From Synechococcus sp. UW105 (lineage in GTDB: Bacteria; Cyanobacteriota; Cyanobacteriia; PCC-6307; Cyanobiaceae): a stretch of DNA of 64,000 nucleotides. The notes under the pieces are model-generated. The model did not search any database. It had not been told where the DNA came from and saw only the letters and a list, made by a program, of their open reading frames with translations. This document shows positions 36,514 through 47,411 of the stretch, in pieces; the stretch's first letter is position 1, and each line of letters opens with the position of its first letter. The DNA is taken from assembly GCF_900473935.1 (NCBI RefSeq), contig NZ_UCNN01000019.1:62001-126000 (forward strand), in the 5' to 3' direction. Made by a program: the position numbers and the translations under genes.

Positions 36514-38046
36514 ATGGGCAATGACCGATCCTCGGCATGGCTACAGGCCTTCGCTGGCGGTGGACTGGCGGGTCTTGCTCTGAGTGCCCCGGGCTGGAGT
36601 TCAGCTGGACCTTGGTTGATGCTGCCTGCCTTGGCGCTGCTCTGGTCGATTGCTCGCTGCCCACCGGCTGCAGGGCTTTGGGGCTGTGTTGCGGTCTTGG
36701 TCAGCCATCGCTGGTTGCTGGCCTTGCATCCACTGACTTGGATCGGTGTACCGGCTGCTCTGAGCTTGCCGGTGGCTGTAGCTATCTGGAGTTTCTGTGG
36801 CCTAGCCGCAGCGGGTTTGGTCGCCAGCTGGGCGCTACTGGCGCGATGGTGTCGTCGCAGCCGCTGGAGCACAGCTCTGCTGATGGCCTCTCTCTGGGGA
36901 CTGGTCGAGGTGTTGTTGGCATCGGGCCCGCTGTTCTGGATCGGCGTCGGCTCGAGTCTTTTGCCTGGTGATCCACTCCTCGCGGGTTTGGCACGCTGGC
37001 TGGGCAGTGGTGGGCTGGCTGCTTGTCAGCTGCTGGCGGGTTGGTGGTTGTGGCAGTTGGTGGCTAGGCGTCTACTTCTTTGGCGCCGCTGGTTGGTCGC
37101 TGGACTGATGGCCTTGTTGATGGCCCATGGCTGCGGTTGGTGGCTTCTGCACAGCGTTGGTTCCGGTGCGATTCCTGCTGATTCGCCCTCCCTTGCTCGG
37201 GTTGGGCTTTGGCAGCCATCGCTGCCCACTCGCGAGAAATTCAGCTCTGAACAACAGCGGCGCTTGCCGGCGCGTCTCCAGCGGGCTTTGCAGGCTGCAG
37301 CCCTCCAGGGAGCTGACTGGCTGGTGGCACCGGAGGGAACCCTGCCACTGGAGCGACGATTGCTGGAGCCAGCACCACTGCCCTTGCTCAGCGGCGGCTT
37401 CCGCTGGACGCAAGGCCAGCAGCGCAGTGCCCTGCTGCTGGTGGAGCGAGGGGCGCAGCAACCATCAGCGGCGCTTGACAAGCACCGGCTTGTTCCCCTC
37501 GGCGAGTGGATCCCGGCCTGGCTCGGAAGCGCCGGAGGACTGTCTGCAGTCGGCGGTGTGACGCCGGGAGTTGCAGACCGCCTATGGCGCTGGGATGGCC
37601 CTCCGGCCGCAGTGGCGATTTGCTACGAGCTCAGTGATGGGGCGGCGATAGCCAGAGCGGTGGGCCATGGAGCCGAGTGGTTATTGGCCATTGCCAATCT
37701 CGACCCCTACCCCTTGCTGCTGCAGCGGCAGTTTTTGGCGCTGGCCCAGCTGCGCAGCATCGAAACCAACCGTCCGTTGCTGAGTGTCGCCAACACTGGC
37801 CCAACGGCTGCGGTGTCGGCCACGGCGAACGTGGAGCAGTTGCTCGAGCCGATGCTGCCTGGGCTTGCGATCACCGAGCTTGAGCCCCTGATCGGCATGA
37901 CGCCCTATGTGTTCTGGGGTGAACGGCCCTTGCAGCTGGTTGTCGCGGTGGTGGTGTTGGCCCGTATCAGGGAGCGGGTCGCTGGATCAAGCCGCCGCCA
38001 AGCACCCTCTCCCCGTCGTAAAACACCGCCGCCTGGCCAGGTGTGA
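36514..38046 (+). CDS. lnt: Apolipoprotein N-acyltransferase
   Basis: Adds the third acyl chain to bacterial lipoproteins at the membrane. About six N-terminal membrane helices (Trp/Leu-rich, residues ~10-230) precede a nitrilase-like domain with the catalytic triad positions Glu in VAPEGTLPL, Lys in [12 protein letters not shown] and Cys in [10 protein letters not shown] last membrane segment follows near [11 protein letters not shown]. The C-terminal ~25 residues are a basic Pro/Arg tail that lies antisense to mnmA. The start [10 protein letters not shown] is chosen; an upstream Met would overlap the divergent gene. Tail function unknown. Confidence 0.93.
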   Translation: MGNDRSSAWLQAFAGGGLAGLALSAPGWSSAGPWLMLPALALLWSIARCPPAAGLWGCVAVLVSHRWLLALHPLTWIGVPAALSLPVAVAIWSFCGLAAAGLVASWALLARWCRRSRWSTALLMASLWGLVEVLLASGPLFWIGVGSSLLPGDPLLAGLARWLGSGGLAACQLLAGWWLWQLVARRLLLWRRWLVAGLMALLMAHGCGWWLLHSVGSGAIPADSPSLARVGLWQPSLPTREKFSSEQQRRLPARLQRALQAAALQGADWLVAPEGTLPLERRLLEPAPLPLLSGGFRWTQGQQRSALLLVERGAQQPSAALDKHRLVPLGEWIPAWLGSAGGLSAVGGVTPGVADRLWRWDGPPAAVAICYELSDGAAIARAVGHGAEWLLAIANLDPYPLLLQRQFLALAQLRSIETNRPLLSVANTGPTAAVSATANVEQLLEPMLPGLAITELEPLIGMTPYVFWGERPLQLVVAVVVLARIRERVAGSSRRQAPSPRRKTPPPGQV

Positions 38047-39169
38047 TTGAGAACTGGGCCTGATCGAATCTCAGTTGGCAGCGGTGGGGGCGTCCTCCGG
38101 CGGCATCGTCGCTGGTGGGACTGATCACCTCCAGCCAAGCGCCTACAGGCTCACTGCGGTATCGCACTTGCACCTCCACCCGCTGACGTGTGCCGAGGGC
38201 CGGTTGTGCCATGGAGACCCAGTTCAAGGCTCCGACCACACAGCTGTCGGTGCCGGCTTCCTCCCGCGTGGCCACAACCACGCGGTTCATGGCTGCTTCC
38301 AGTCGGACGACATGCAGCGGTTCGCTCCAGGCCACCCCCAGCCCCTTGCGCTGCCCGATGGTGAAATGTTCGATGCCGTCATGCTTTCCCACCACCGTGC
38401 CATTGAGGAGCACGATCTCCCCCTCCCGTGCAGGTAGATAGGTGTCAAGGAAGGCACGCATCGAACCGTGATGGTCAGCGAGGCAAAGGTCCTGGCTTTC
38501 CGGTTTCTGTGCCGTCCGCAAGCCGAAGCGTTCCGCTTCCAGTCTTGTGTCGGGTTTGGTTAGTTCGCCAAGCGGAAAGACCAACTTGCCCAGGGCTTCC
38601 TGCGGTAGGTCGTAGAGGAAATAACTCTGGTCTTTGCGATGGTCCAGTCCGCGCAGCAGCTGATGACGACCGTTGTCGCTCTGGTCTGCAGGACGGACGC
38701 GGGCGTAATGGCCTGTAGCGATTCGCCCGATTGACCGGTTCTCCTCGGCCCAGGAGATCATCGGCCCGAATTTGACCTCTCGATTGCAGCGGGAACAGGG
38801 CAGAGGCGTCAGCCCTTCGGCATAGCCGTCCACCAGGAACTGAACAATCTGTTCCTTGAAATGCTCTCTGAAATCAACGACGTGGTGGGGAATGCCCAGC
38901 TGTTCGCAAATGCCGGCGGCATCCACGAGGCCTTCAGCGCAGCAGGCTCCTTTGCCACTCATCAGCCAGAGGGTCAGTCCCTCCACCTCCCAGCCAGCTT
39001 CCACCAGCAAGGCGGCAGTGAGAGAGCTGTCCACACCGCCGGAGAGTCCAACGGCCACGCGATGCTCTCCAGGCCAGTGCCGCAGGCGCTCTAGAGCCTG
39101 CGCGCCTGCTTCAGTGGCCGTGGTGGGTGACTCGGCCTGGCGGATCGACATGACGGGTTCGGGCGGCAT
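37967..39169 (-). CDS. mnmA: tRNA-specific 2-thiouridylase
   Basis: Thiolates U34 of tRNA-Lys, -Glu and -Gln. The ATP PP-loop [17 protein letters not shown] is followed by [15 protein letters not shown], a catalytic-site Cys, then [24 protein letters not shown] and [11 protein letters not shown] with the second Cys; the C-terminal domain has [11 protein letters not shown]. The frame extends far upstream but the extra part is not conserved; the Met of [11 protein letters not shown], or the later MSIRQ, is the start. Its core 3' end overlaps the basic tail of lnt by 80 bp on the other strand. Confidence 0.95.
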   Translation of the reverse strand: MPPEPVMSIRQAESPTTATEAGAQALERLRHWPGEHRVAVGLSGGVDSSLTAALLVEAGWEVEGLTLWLMSGKGACCAEGLVDAAGICEQLGIPHHVVDFREHFKEQIVQFLVDGYAEGLTPLPCSRCNREVKFGPMISWAEENRSIGRIATGHYARVRPADQSDNGRHQLLRGLDHRKDQSYFLYDLPQEALGKLVFPLGELTKPDTRLEAERFGLRTAQKPESQDLCLADHHGSMRAFLDTYLPAREGEIVLLNGTVVGKHDGIEHFTIGQRKGLGVAWSEPLHVVRLEAAMNRVVVATREEAGTDSCVVGALNWVSMAQPALGTRQRVEVQVRYRSEPVGAWLEVISPTSDDAAGGRPHRCQLRFDQAQFSITPGQAAVFYDGERVLGGGLIQRPAP

Positions 39170-39217
39170 TGGCGGCACCGCTGGATCTCTCCATAGTGAG
39201 ATCCCGGCTGTCCCTCC

Positions 39218-40795
39218 GTGTCCTGGCCCCCGATTGATGCCGATCACTGTCTTGTGAGTACGGCTGAAATGGTGGCGCTGGAACAGGAATGGCTGGCGAG
39301 TGGTCTGCCGGTTCCCGCTCTGATGGAGAAGGTCGGTCTGGCGATGGCGGCCTGGTGTCTTCAACAGCCTGGCCTGCTGGAGCAGGGTGTGCTGGTGCTG
39401 GTCGGTCCAGGCCATAACGGTGGCGATGGCTTGGTGGTGGCCCGGGAGCTCGCACAGGTGGGGATTGCTGTGCGGATTGTCTGCCCTTTACCCCTGCGTC
39501 AGCCACTCACACAACAGCACTATCAGCATGTTCGCTGGTTGGGGGTGCCTGAGCTTGAAGGTGAGCCAGATCCAGACGACCCCTCTCTCTGGATCGAAGC
39601 GTTGTTCGGTCTGGGGCAGACCCGTCCCCTGCCTTTGGGTCTGGCCACTTTGCTGCAGCAACGTCAGAGAACACAACCTGGACGATTGGTCAGCCTCGAT
39701 CTGCCAGCGGGACTGGATGGTGACAGCGGTCGCCCGTTCGCTGGTGGAGCAGCGATGGCAAGCGCCACGCTCACGGTTGGCTTGATCAAGCGAGGTTTGG
39801 TGCAGGACTGTGCGCTTGCCTATGTCGGCCGTTTGCATCGGATTGATGCTGGGGTGCCACGTCGTCTGTTCCCGCCTTTCTCCAACCGTCTCGCCAACAG
39901 TGCGGTGTTGATGATTGGCGAGAACGATCTGCAGACGCTGCCTAGGCCTCATCCGCCTCGGTCAGCGATGAAATATGAGCGTGGTCGGGTTTTGGTGGTG
40001 GCGGGCAGCGAGCGCTATCGCGGCGCTGCTCTGTTGGCTCTCCAGGGAGTCCTGGCGAGTGGAGTCGGCAGCGTGCAGGCAGCTCTGCCACAGTCAGTTG
40101 CGGCAGAGATCTGGCAGCTGATTCCGGAAGTTGTGCTGGCCGCAGCATTGCCGGCTACCGACCAATCCGGTCTCGACTGGGGAGGCTGGCTGGCCGGGCA
40201 CGATCTTCAGCGGCTGGATGCCCTGCTGCTTGGGCCTGGGCTGGGGGAGAACGGTGGTGACTGGGCGCAGCAGGCAGAGCCATTACGGACATTTCCAGGC
40301 TTGTTGGTGCTGGATGCTGATGGCCTGAATCAGATGGCGGCCTCTCCCTGTGGTTGGCAGTGGATCAGAGGGCGCCTTGGTCCGACTTTGATCACGCCTC
40401 ATGCCGGCGAGTTCGCGCGTGTGTTCCCCAAGATCAGTCTCGATCAGCCTCTGGAGGCCGCCCGTGCTGCTGCTGCATGCTCCGGAGCCACAGTGCTTTT
40501 GAAAGGGGCGCATCCCCTGCTGGCGTCACCGCAAGGGAGCGTGCACCAGCTGATCAGCGGTAACCCCAGGGCCGCAAGGACTGGCCTGGGCGACGTCCTG
40601 GCTGGATTCACTGCTGGCTGGGGTGCGCAGGTCATCTCTGATCAGACCACGCACCAGAGCTTGGACGAGATGCTTGCAGCGGCGGCACTGCTCCATGGCG
40701 AAGCGGCCCGCTCCTGCGATCAGGCCAGCACGGCTCGGGCTGTGGCCAGCCAGCTCTCGGCAATGGTTTTGCATCTCAATTCGCCGGCCGGCTGA
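39218..40795 (+). CDS. nnrD: Bifunctional NAD(P)H-hydrate epimerase / ADP-dependent dehydratase
   Basis: Repairs damaged NAD(P)H. The N-terminal YjeF epimerase domain (residues ~10-220) has [11 protein letters not shown] and [18 protein letters not shown]. The C-terminal ribokinase-like dehydratase domain has [49 protein letters not shown] and the closing [19 protein letters not shown]. Both halves look intact at 525 residues. The next gene downstream on this strand is the sigma factor, after 159 bp, so it is probably monocistronic. Later Met codons near MVALEQEW are alternative starts. Confidence 0.95.
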   Translation: MSWPPIDADHCLVSTAEMVALEQEWLASGLPVPALMEKVGLAMAAWCLQQPGLLEQGVLVLVGPGHNGGDGLVVARELAQVGIAVRIVCPLPLRQPLTQQHYQHVRWLGVPELEGEPDPDDPSLWIEALFGLGQTRPLPLGLATLLQQRQRTQPGRLVSLDLPAGLDGDSGRPFAGGAAMASATLTVGLIKRGLVQDCALAYVGRLHRIDAGVPRRLFPPFSNRLANSAVLMIGENDLQTLPRPHPPRSAMKYERGRVLVVAGSERYRGAALLALQGVLASGVGSVQAALPQSVAAEIWQLIPEVVLAAALPATDQSGLDWGGWLAGHDLQRLDALLLGPGLGENGGDWAQQAEPLRTFPGLLVLDADGLNQMAASPCGWQWIRGRLGPTLITPHAGEFARVFPKISLDQPLEAARAAAACSGATVLLKGAHPLLASPQGSVHQLISGNPRAARTGLGDVLAGFTAGWGAQVISDQTTHQSLDEMLAAAALLHGEAARSCDQASTARAVASQLSAMVLHLNSPAG

Positions 40796-40954
40796 GACGC
40801 CCTGCAATCACTCGGAGAAGTTGTTTTTGTAACAAGCATGTCGCGACTTTTGTGTCGATTTCACCTCATGAATCTGAAGGGTTGCTGAAAACACAACGCC
40901 TATTTGGATTTCCATAGGAAAGTCTTCCCATCGAATACAAAGTCGGAGATCAAC

Positions 40955-41896
40955 ATGGCCTCTCTGGCAGCCGGTCTTGCTGAATCCCAGCGCCGCCGAA
41001 GTAGTGATCCGATCAGTTGGTATCTCGCCACGATCGGAAGAATCCCTCTGCTTACTCCAGCTGAAGAGATTGAACTGGGCAATCAAGTTCAGCAGATGAT
41101 GACTCTCACTGAAGACGGTTCCATCGCCGTCGATAGTGATCAGTTCAGCTCCCATGACCGGCGCATGATCCGGGTTGGGCGCCGAGCCAAGCAGCGAATG
41201 ATGAAGGCCAACCTTCGTCTTGTCGTGAGTGTTGCCAAGAAATATCAAGGCAAAGGTTTGGAACTGCTTGATCTGATTCAGGAGGGTTCCCTTGGCCTGG
41301 AGCGAGCAGTTGAGAAGTTCGACCCCACCCGTGGTTACAAGTTTTCGACGTATGCCTTCTGGTGGATTCGCCAGAGCATGACCCGTGCCATTGCCTGCCA
41401 GTCGCGAACAATCCGTCTTCCTGTTCACCTGAGCGAGCGTTTAACCACGATTCGCAAGGTGAGCCTCGATTTGGCCCACAAGCTGGGTGCCATGCCCTCG
41501 CGGATCGAAATCGCTGAGGCCATGGACATGCCTTTAGACGAGCTGGATTCCCTTCTTCGTCAGGCATTGACCACCAGCAGCCTCGATGCGCCTGTGAACG
41601 GTGAAGAAGGGCGCAGCTTCCTCGGTGATCTGATCGCAGACAACTCTTGTGATGAGCCTCTGGCCAAAGTGGAACAGAGCATTCATCACGAGCAGCTCGG
41701 GCGTTGGCTCAGCCATCTCAGTGACCAAGAGCAGCATGTTCTCAGCCTGCGCTTCGGCCTGAATGGCAATGAGCGTCACACCTTGGCAGAGATCGGTCGC
41801 ATGCTGGAAGTGTCCCGCGAAAGGGTGCGCCAGGTTGAGCTGAAGGCGTTGCGAAAACTGCGCAACCTCACCCGCAGGGTTCCTCCACAGTTCTGA
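40955..41896 (+). CDS. Group 2 sigma-70 factor
   Basis: A 313-residue RNA polymerase sigma factor close to RpoD but lacking its acidic N-terminus. Region 1.2 is DPISWYLATIGRIPLLTPAEE; region 2 includes NLRLVVSVAKKYQGKGLELL, GSLGLERAVEKFDPTRGYKF and STYAFWWIRQSMTRAIA; region 4 has LAEIGRMLEVSRERVRQVEL. Picocyanobacteria use such factors for stress, light or clock responses; the exact sigma cannot be assigned here. The start MASLAAGLAES has GGAG eight bases upstream; an ATG 17 codons earlier is possible. It has its own 159-bp promoter region. Confidence 0.92.
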   Translation: MASLAAGLAESQRRRSSDPISWYLATIGRIPLLTPAEEIELGNQVQQMMTLTEDGSIAVDSDQFSSHDRRMIRVGRRAKQRMMKANLRLVVSVAKKYQGKGLELLDLIQEGSLGLERAVEKFDPTRGYKFSTYAFWWIRQSMTRAIACQSRTIRLPVHLSERLTTIRKVSLDLAHKLGAMPSRIEIAEAMDMPLDELDSLLRQALTTSSLDAPVNGEEGRSFLGDLIADNSCDEPLAKVEQSIHHEQLGRWLSHLSDQEQHVLSLRFGLNGNERHTLAEIGRMLEVSRERVRQVELKALRKLRNLTRRVPPQF

Positions 41897-41918
41897 AATT
41901 TCCGATCAGATCCGATTT

Positions 41919-41958
41919 CAGATCAGGGCTTGTTCAGTCCTGATCTGTAGTGGTTTTG
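41919..41958. terminator. Shared hairpin terminator between sigma factor and pdhA
   Basis: CAGATCAGG and CCTGATCTG form a perfect 9-bp stem around an 11-base loop; GGTTTT follows on the plus strand. It lies in the 76-bp gap between the two convergent stops and may serve both. The minus-strand side lacks a T-run. Confidence 0.6.
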
Positions 41959-41972
41959 ATCCCAAGAGGAAT

Positions 41973-43064
41973 TCAGTCTTCCGCCCAGATGTAGCGAGTG
42001 AGCTCGGAGCTATCCGGTTCTGGAGCGCTGAGTGCGAAATCAACGCAATCCTGCACTTCTGCGTCGATTTCCTTCTCGATGGCCCGCAGCTCCTCGCTGC
42101 TGACCAGGCCGGCTGAGACAAGATCGCGCTCAAGGGCCTTGAGCGGGTCTCGCTGTGCCCAGAACTGTTTCTCCTCTTCGGCCCGCAGCTCATCAGGGTC
42201 GGCCAGGGAGTGGCCACGGAAGCGGTAGGTGAGGCATTCGAGCAGGGTGGGGCCTTCGCCTGCTCGGGCTCGGGCAACAGCTCGTTCAGCCGCAGCGCGA
42301 ACCGCCAGTACGTCCATGCCATCCACTTCCTCTCCGGCCATGCCGAAGGAAGCCGCCTTACGCCAAATCTCAGGATCACTGGTGGCACGGTTGTGGTCCA
42401 TACCGATGGCCCACTTGTTGTTTTCCACCACGAAGATGATCGGCAGCTTCCAAAGCTGCGCCATGTTCAGGCATTCATAAAACTGACCGATGTTGCAGGT
42501 CCCGTCACCAAAAAAGGCGGCTGTTACGGAGTCGCTATCTGCTTCACCCAGGGCCTCACGCTTGTAGCGGCTTGTGAAGGCAGCTCCGAGGGCGACTGGG
42601 ATGCCTTCGCCGATGAAGGCGTAGCCACCAAGCAAGTGATGCTCTTTTGAGAACAAGTGCATGGAGCCGCCTCGGCCCTTGCTGCAGCCGGTTTCTTTGC
42701 CGAAGAGCTCGCTCATGACCTCGCGGGCGGGAACGCCGGCGCTGAGGGCATGGACGTGGTCGCGATAGGTGCTGCAGAACCAGTCGTGCTGTCGCTTCAT
42801 CGCACCAATGACACCGGTGCTGACTGCTTCCTGGCCGTTATAGAGATGCACGAAGCCAAACATTTTGCCCCGGTAGTACATCTCGGCGCACTTGTCTTCA
42901 AAGCGCCGACCCAGGGTCATATCGCGATACAAGGTCAGACCGGTTTCGCGGTCGACTTGGGCGCGACTAGCGGTGACCAGACTTGAGAGACGCTCTGCAT
43001 GGGCACCAGTTAGGCCTGTGCCAACTGCAGTCCGCTCGGTCTCCATCGCGATGTCCTGGCCCAT
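41973..43064 (-). CDS. pdhA: Pyruvate dehydrogenase E1 component, alpha subunit
   Basis: The thiamine-diphosphate-binding alpha chain of the alpha2beta2 E1. Motifs are [42 protein letters not shown], the TPP site [12 protein letters not shown] with its later NNKWAIGM, and [14 protein letters not shown]. At 363 residues it has a ~25-residue N-terminal extension. The beta subunit and E2 are not in this window; lpd (E3) is. It is divergent from ftn2. Confidence 0.96.
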   Translation of the reverse strand: MGQDIAMETERTAVGTGLTGAHAERLSSLVTASRAQVDRETGLTLYRDMTLGRRFEDKCAEMYYRGKMFGFVHLYNGQEAVSTGVIGAMKRQHDWFCSTYRDHVHALSAGVPAREVMSELFGKETGCSKGRGGSMHLFSKEHHLLGGYAFIGEGIPVALGAAFTSRYKREALGEADSDSVTAAFFGDGTCNIGQFYECLNMAQLWKLPIIFVVENNKWAIGMDHNRATSDPEIWRKAASFGMAGEEVDGMDVLAVRAAAERAVARARAGEGPTLLECLTYRFRGHSLADPDELRAEEEKQFWAQRDPLKALERDLVSAGLVSSEELRAIEKEIDAEVQDCVDFALSAPEPDSSELTRYIWAED

Positions 43065-43170
43065 GACACGCCACTCATTGACGTCTGACTGTAAGGGTCA
43101 GCGGATGATCAATGGGCAAAAACCCTTGTTCTGCCTACAGTTTGCTGCCAATGGAAAGGGCTCAGAAAAG

Positions 43171-45345
43171 GTGGAACTGCCGATTGATCATTTCCGCCTT
43201 CTCGGCGTAAGCCCCTCTGCCGAGGCCGAAACGATGTTGCGCACTCTCCAGTTGCGTATCGATCGGCCCCCATCTCAGGGATTTACCCAGGAGGCATTGC
43301 AGCAGCGGTCGGAGCTGCTACGCCTCTCGTCGGATCTGCTCACAGACCCTGAACGCCGAGCGGAGTATGAAGCGGCACTGCTTGAGCTGGGTCGGGAGCA
43401 TCCCGGCGAAATCGCCGGGCTGGAGCTGTCTTCCTCCCGCGAAGTTGCTGGTCTGATGCTTCTTTGGGAAGCCAGTTCCCCTCATGAAGCCTTTCAACTC
43501 GCACGCCAGGCTCTACAGCCCCCTCAGGCTCCGGCCCTTGGCAGCAACCGCGAGGCTGATCTCGCCTTGCTGGCCGCTCTTGCTTGTCGCGATGCCTCCC
43601 GACAGGATCAGGAAAGCCGTCGTTATGAATCGGCAGCGGGCCTGCTGACCGATGGCCTGCAGCTGCTTCAACGGGTGGGCAAGCTCCCGGATCAGCGTCA
43701 AGAGATCGAGCAGGATCTGCTCCAGCTCACGCCTTATCGGATTCTTGACCTCCTCAGCCGCGATCTGGCTGAGGAGGTGTCGCGTCAACAGGGTTTGCAA
43801 CTCCTGGATGAACTGGTGAATGAGCGGGGGGGGCTTGAAGGCTCAACACTGAACAACGACAGTCACAGCCTTAGCCAGGGTGAATTTGAGCTGTTCTTTC
43901 AGCAGATTCGCCGCTTCCTCACCGTTCAAGAACAGTTGGATCTCTATCAGCGCTGGCAGCGAGGCGGCTCCAGCGATGCCGCCTTCCTGGAGGTGATGGC
44001 CCTCAGCGCAGCTGGGTTCTCTCGGCGTAAGCCGGAGCGGCTTGAGGAAGCGCGTCAGCGTCTGCAGTCCTTGGAAGTGGATGGTCTGGATATGCGGCCG
44101 CTGCAGGGATGCCTTGACCTCCTGCTCGGTGATGTGGATCGTGCCCAGACCCATGTACTCGCGTCTTCGGATAGCGATTTACAGCAATGGTTGCTGAAGC
44201 ATCCCGGAGATGATCTCGCCGCTCTTTGCGACTACTGCAGGGCCTGGTTGCGGCGTGATGTGCTGCCGGGTTTCCGAGACGTGGATGCCGAGGCGGTGGA
44301 TCTTGAGGCTTGGTTCGCGGATCGGGATGTACAGGCGTTTGTTGAACGTCTCGAACGGATTGAAGGTCGCCAGCTCAGTCGTGTGAAGGAGTCCTCCCCT
44401 TCCTCGGCCCAGGAGCAAGACCCCTTCCCTGCGTTCCCTCTCGATCCGGATGGCTTGATGCCTCTGCCCATCGGTGAAGCCTCATCCGCTTTGGCTGAGG
44501 AGGCTGATCAAAGCAGTCCGACCAAACAGGCTTCGACCGATTGGCTCGATCGCTTGGCCGGCCTGTCTCGTCCGCAGTGGTCCAGGCCGCAGTGGTCCAT
44601 GGCGGAGTGGTCGATGCCGCAGTGGTCGATCCCGAAGGTGACGCTCCCTCGCCCAGCACTCCCTCTGCCTCCTCTCAATCCTCCCAGTCGTCCAGTGGTG
44701 ATCGGTTCAGCGGTGTTTGCTGGTGTGGTGGCTGTTGTTGCTGCTTTCAGTGTGGTTGGTCTCCGGCAGGAATCCAGTCCCAGTGCCGATCAAGCAGGCA
44801 GCTCCCAAGGCCTTTCCCAAGCTCAGCCTCAGACCCAGTCCTCTCAGACGGATCTCAATCAGGCGGATCTCAGCCGAAACAGGGCCAGCCAGACCGAGTC
44901 AACCGCGTCAACGGCTTCGCCAGCACTGTTGAAGCCTGCTCAGGCTTATGCCCTTAGGGATGATCAGCCCACCACCGCCCAATTAGAGGGGTTGTTGCAA
45001 GCCTGGTTGGATCGCAAGGCCCAGGTGCTGGCCGGGGGCTCCTTGGCGGATGCACGACTAGCGGATGTGGCCCGGGATGGGCTTCTGGCTCAGGTGCAGT
45101 CGCAGCGCCAACGGGATGCTGCGATCGGAGCGAACCAGAAGGTGGCAGCCACGATCACCTCCGTGGAGGTGGTGAGTAGCAATGCCAATCGCATTGAGAT
45201 CAAGGCAAAGGTGGCCTACAGCGATGAGCGCCTCGATGCCAGCGGCCAGGTGATGGAACGCACTGCAGCCACCTCCTTGCCGATCACTTACATCCTTGGC
45301 CGTGACGGCCAGCAATGGCGCCTGCATGCCTATTTCGGCAGCTGA
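43171..45345 (+). CDS. ftn2: Cell division protein Ftn2/ZipN (ARC6 homologue)
   Basis: A membrane anchor and organiser of the Z ring in cyanobacteria and plastids. The N-terminal J-like domain begins ELPIDHFRLLGVSPSAEAE, followed by a long helical region (~130-430), a Trp-rich linker with PQWS repeats (SRPQWSRPQWSMAEWS), one membrane segment (VIGSAVFAGVVAVVAAFSVV, ~residue 510-530) and a C-terminal IMS-type domain ending in YILGRDGQQWRLHAYF. The GTG just before ELPID is chosen because family members begin there; an ATG 22 codons upstream is possible. The linker is rich in Gln and Ser. Confidence 0.9.
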   Translation: MELPIDHFRLLGVSPSAEAETMLRTLQLRIDRPPSQGFTQEALQQRSELLRLSSDLLTDPERRAEYEAALLELGREHPGEIAGLELSSSREVAGLMLLWEASSPHEAFQLARQALQPPQAPALGSNREADLALLAALACRDASRQDQESRRYESAAGLLTDGLQLLQRVGKLPDQRQEIEQDLLQLTPYRILDLLSRDLAEEVSRQQGLQLLDELVNERGGLEGSTLNNDSHSLSQGEFELFFQQIRRFLTVQEQLDLYQRWQRGGSSDAAFLEVMALSAAGFSRRKPERLEEARQRLQSLEVDGLDMRPLQGCLDLLLGDVDRAQTHVLASSDSDLQQWLLKHPGDDLAALCDYCRAWLRRDVLPGFRDVDAEAVDLEAWFADRDVQAFVERLERIEGRQLSRVKESSPSSAQEQDPFPAFPLDPDGLMPLPIGEASSALAEEADQSSPTKQASTDWLDRLAGLSRPQWSRPQWSMAEWSMPQWSIPKVTLPRPALPLPPLNPPSRPVVIGSAVFAGVVAVVAAFSVVGLRQESSPSADQAGSSQGLSQAQPQTQSSQTDLNQADLSRNRASQTESTASTASPALLKPAQAYALRDDQPTTAQLEGLLQAWLDRKAQVLAGGSLADARLADVARDGLLAQVQSQRQRDAAIGANQKVAATITSVEVVSSNANRIEIKAKVAYSDERLDASGQVMERTAATSLPITYILGRDGQQWRLHAYFGS

Positions 45346-45428
45346 GCTTCAGCCAGAGCAGTGGCTGACGCAAGCGGTGAGAAAGGTGGCTTTTACCATC
45401 AACACATCACCGTTTGCGGATCGCTTCC

Positions 45429-46922
45429 ATGTTCGATGAGCTGTCAGCCCGCTTTGAAGATGCGGTTAAGGGGCTGAGGGGTCAGGACAAGATCTCAGAT
45501 ACCAATGTGGAGGGTGCCCTCAAGGAGGTGCGTCGGGCCCTGCTCGAGGCCGACGTCAGTCTCCCGGTGGTGAAGGATTTTGTGGCTGAGGTGCGCGACA
45601 AGGCCGTTGGAGCCGATGTGGTCCGAGGCGTCAGCCCCGATCAGAAGTTCATCCAGGTGGTGCACGAACAGTTGGTCGAGGTGATGGGTGGCGACAACGC
45701 CCCTCTGGCCAAGGCTGATCAGGCACCCACGGTCGTGCTGATGGCTGGTTTGCAGGGTGCCGGTAAAACCACGGCCACGGCCAAGCTTGGCCTCCATCTC
45801 AAGGATCAGGGTCGCAAGGCTCTGATGGTGGGTGCAGACGTTTATCGCCCTGCCGCGATCGAGCAGCTCCGGACTCTTGGCGAGCAGATCGGTGTGGAGG
45901 TGTTCAGTCTTGGTGCTGAGGCCAAACCGGAGGACATCGCTTCTGCCGGTTTGGCCAAGGCCAAAGAAGAGGGGTTCGACACCTTGCTGGTCGATACCGC
46001 TGGTCGGCTTCAGATCGACACGTCGATGATGGAGGAGATGGTGCGGATCCGCACCGCAGTGCAGCCCGATGAGGTGCTGCTGGTGGTGGATTCGATGATC
46101 GGCCAGGAGGCGGCCGAACTCACCCGTGCTTTCCACGATCAGGTCGGAATCACCGGGGCGGTGCTCACCAAGCTCGACGGTGATTCACGCGGTGGTGCTG
46201 CTCTTTCGATTCGGAAGGTCAGCGGTCAGCCGATCAAGTTCATCGGCACCGGCGAAAAGGTTGAGGCACTCCAGCCCTTCCACCCGGAGCGGATGGCGAG
46301 CCGAATCCTCGGCATGGGGGACGTGCTCACCTTGGTGGAGAAGGCCCAGAAGGAGGTCGAGCTCGCCGATGTTGAGCAGATGCAGAAGAAGCTGCAGGAG
46401 GCGTCGTTTGACTTCTCCGACTTCTTGAAGCAGATGCGTCTGATCAAGCGGATGGGATCGCTCGGGGGATTGATGAAGATGATCCCGGGCATGAACAAGC
46501 TCGATGACGGCATGCTCAAACAGGGGGAGCAGCAGTTAAAGAAGATCGAGGCGATGATCGGTTCGATGACGGCCGCCGAGCGCACCCAGCCCGAGCTTTT
46601 GGCGGCTCAGCCGTCGCGGCGACGGCGGATTGCCTCTGGTTGTGGTTACCAGCCTGCGGATGTGGACAAGGTGCTGGCTGACTTCCAGAAGATGCGCGGG
46701 TTCATGCAGCAGATGACGCGCGGCGGCGGCATGCCTGGCATGGGTGGTGGTATGCCGGGGATGCCGGGCATGGGAATGCCTGGGATGGGCGGTGGCATGC
46801 CAGGGATGCCAGGCATGGGAATGCCTGGGATGGGCGGTGGTGGTGGTCGCCCCTCGCGTGGTGGCGGTCCTCCCCGCCGACAGCGCCCGGTCAAGAAGAA
46901 AAAGGGGTTCGGAGACCTGTGA
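45429..46922 (+). CDS. ffh: Signal recognition particle protein Ffh
   Basis: The SRP GTPase that targets nascent membrane proteins. The NG domain (residues ~1-295) has [15 protein letters not shown] (P-loop), [26 protein letters not shown] and [14 protein letters not shown]. The M domain binds the [26 protein letters not shown] and the [15 protein letters not shown]-binding loop. The C-terminus is an unusual Met/Gly/Pro tail in two near-identical 15-residue units, then KKKKGFGDL. The ATG used gives [13 protein letters not shown]. The matching RNA gene lies at 13223. rpsP follows. Confidence 0.97.
   Translation: MFDELSARFEDAVKGLRGQDKISDTNVEGALKEVRRALLEADVSLPVVKDFVAEVRDKAVGADVVRGVSPDQKFIQVVHEQLVEVMGGDNAPLAKADQAPTVVLMAGLQGAGKTTATAKLGLHLKDQGRKALMVGADVYRPAAIEQLRTLGEQIGVEVFSLGAEAKPEDIASAGLAKAKEEGFDTLLVDTAGRLQIDTSMMEEMVRIRTAVQPDEVLLVVDSMIGQEAAELTRAFHDQVGITGAVLTKLDGDSRGGAALSIRKVSGQPIKFIGTGEKVEALQPFHPERMASRILGMGDVLTLVEKAQKEVELADVEQMQKKLQEASFDFSDFLKQMRLIKRMGSLGGLMKMIPGMNKLDDGMLKQGEQQLKKIEAMIGSMTAAERTQPELLAAQPSRRRRIASGCGYQPADVDKVLADFQKMRGFMQQMTRGGGMPGMGGGMPGMPGMGMPGMGGGMPGMPGMGMPGMGGGGGRPSRGGGPPRRQRPVKKKKGFGDL
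46752..46841 (+). repeat. 45-bp tandem repeat in ffh (Met/Gly-rich tail)
   Basis: Two adjacent 45-bp units differing at only a few positions encode [15 protein letters not shown] twice. It is an in-frame duplication in the methionine-rich tail of the M domain, where hydrophobic signal peptides bind, and could vary in copy number between strains. Confidence 0.85.
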
Positions 46923-46998
46923 CACCCCGCAAGGTATGGTTACTGTTTGGCACGCGGTTTTCAATCCGTGCCGAGTTCCACCAACAAGTAGCGCCACG

Positions 46999-47403
46999 AT
47001 GATCAAGCTCCGCCTGAAGCGGTTCGGTAAGAAGCGGGAAGCGAGCTTCCGCCTCGTGGCCTGCAACAGCACGTCTCGTCGTGACGGTCGCCCCTTGGAG
47101 GAACTCGGTTATTACAATCCGCGCACCAAAGAGACTCGCCTTGATGCTGAGGGTCTGCGCTCGAGGTTGAGCCAGGGAGCTCAGCCCACCGACGCTGTCC
47201 GTTCCCTGCTCGAGAAGGGCGGACTGCTCGAGAAGAGTGTGCGTCCTGCTGAAATTGTCGGCAAGGCCAAGCAGAACGCAGCTCGTGAGGCTGCTGCCAA
47301 GCAAGCCGCGAAAGAGGCTGCTGAGGCGAAGACTGCCGCCGCCGCTGAAGCTGCTGCTGAATCCTCCGATGAAGGGGCCTCCAAGGCCGGCGCTGAAGCC
47401 TGA
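46999..47403 (+). CDS. rpsP: 30S ribosomal protein S16
   Basis: A small-subunit protein. The core (residues 1-80) has [33 protein letters not shown] and [15 protein letters not shown] ~45-residue Ala/Lys/Glu-rich C-terminal extension makes it 134 residues, longer than in E. coli but seen in picocyanobacteria. The start has no strong ribosome site, though codons match the family N-terminus. It lies between ffh and the phoH-like gene, 8 bp before the latter. Confidence 0.97.
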   Translation: MIKLRLKRFGKKREASFRLVACNSTSRRDGRPLEELGYYNPRTKETRLDAEGLRSRLSQGAQPTDAVRSLLEKGGLLEKSVRPAEIVGKAKQNAAREAAAKQAAKEAAEAKTAAAAEAAAESSDEGASKAGAEA

Positions 47404-47411
47404 TTGAGGTC

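Noticed and set aside
46752-46841. CRISPR-like array
   Set aside because: The repeats are in-frame, adjacent and without spacers; they belong to the ffh coding sequence.
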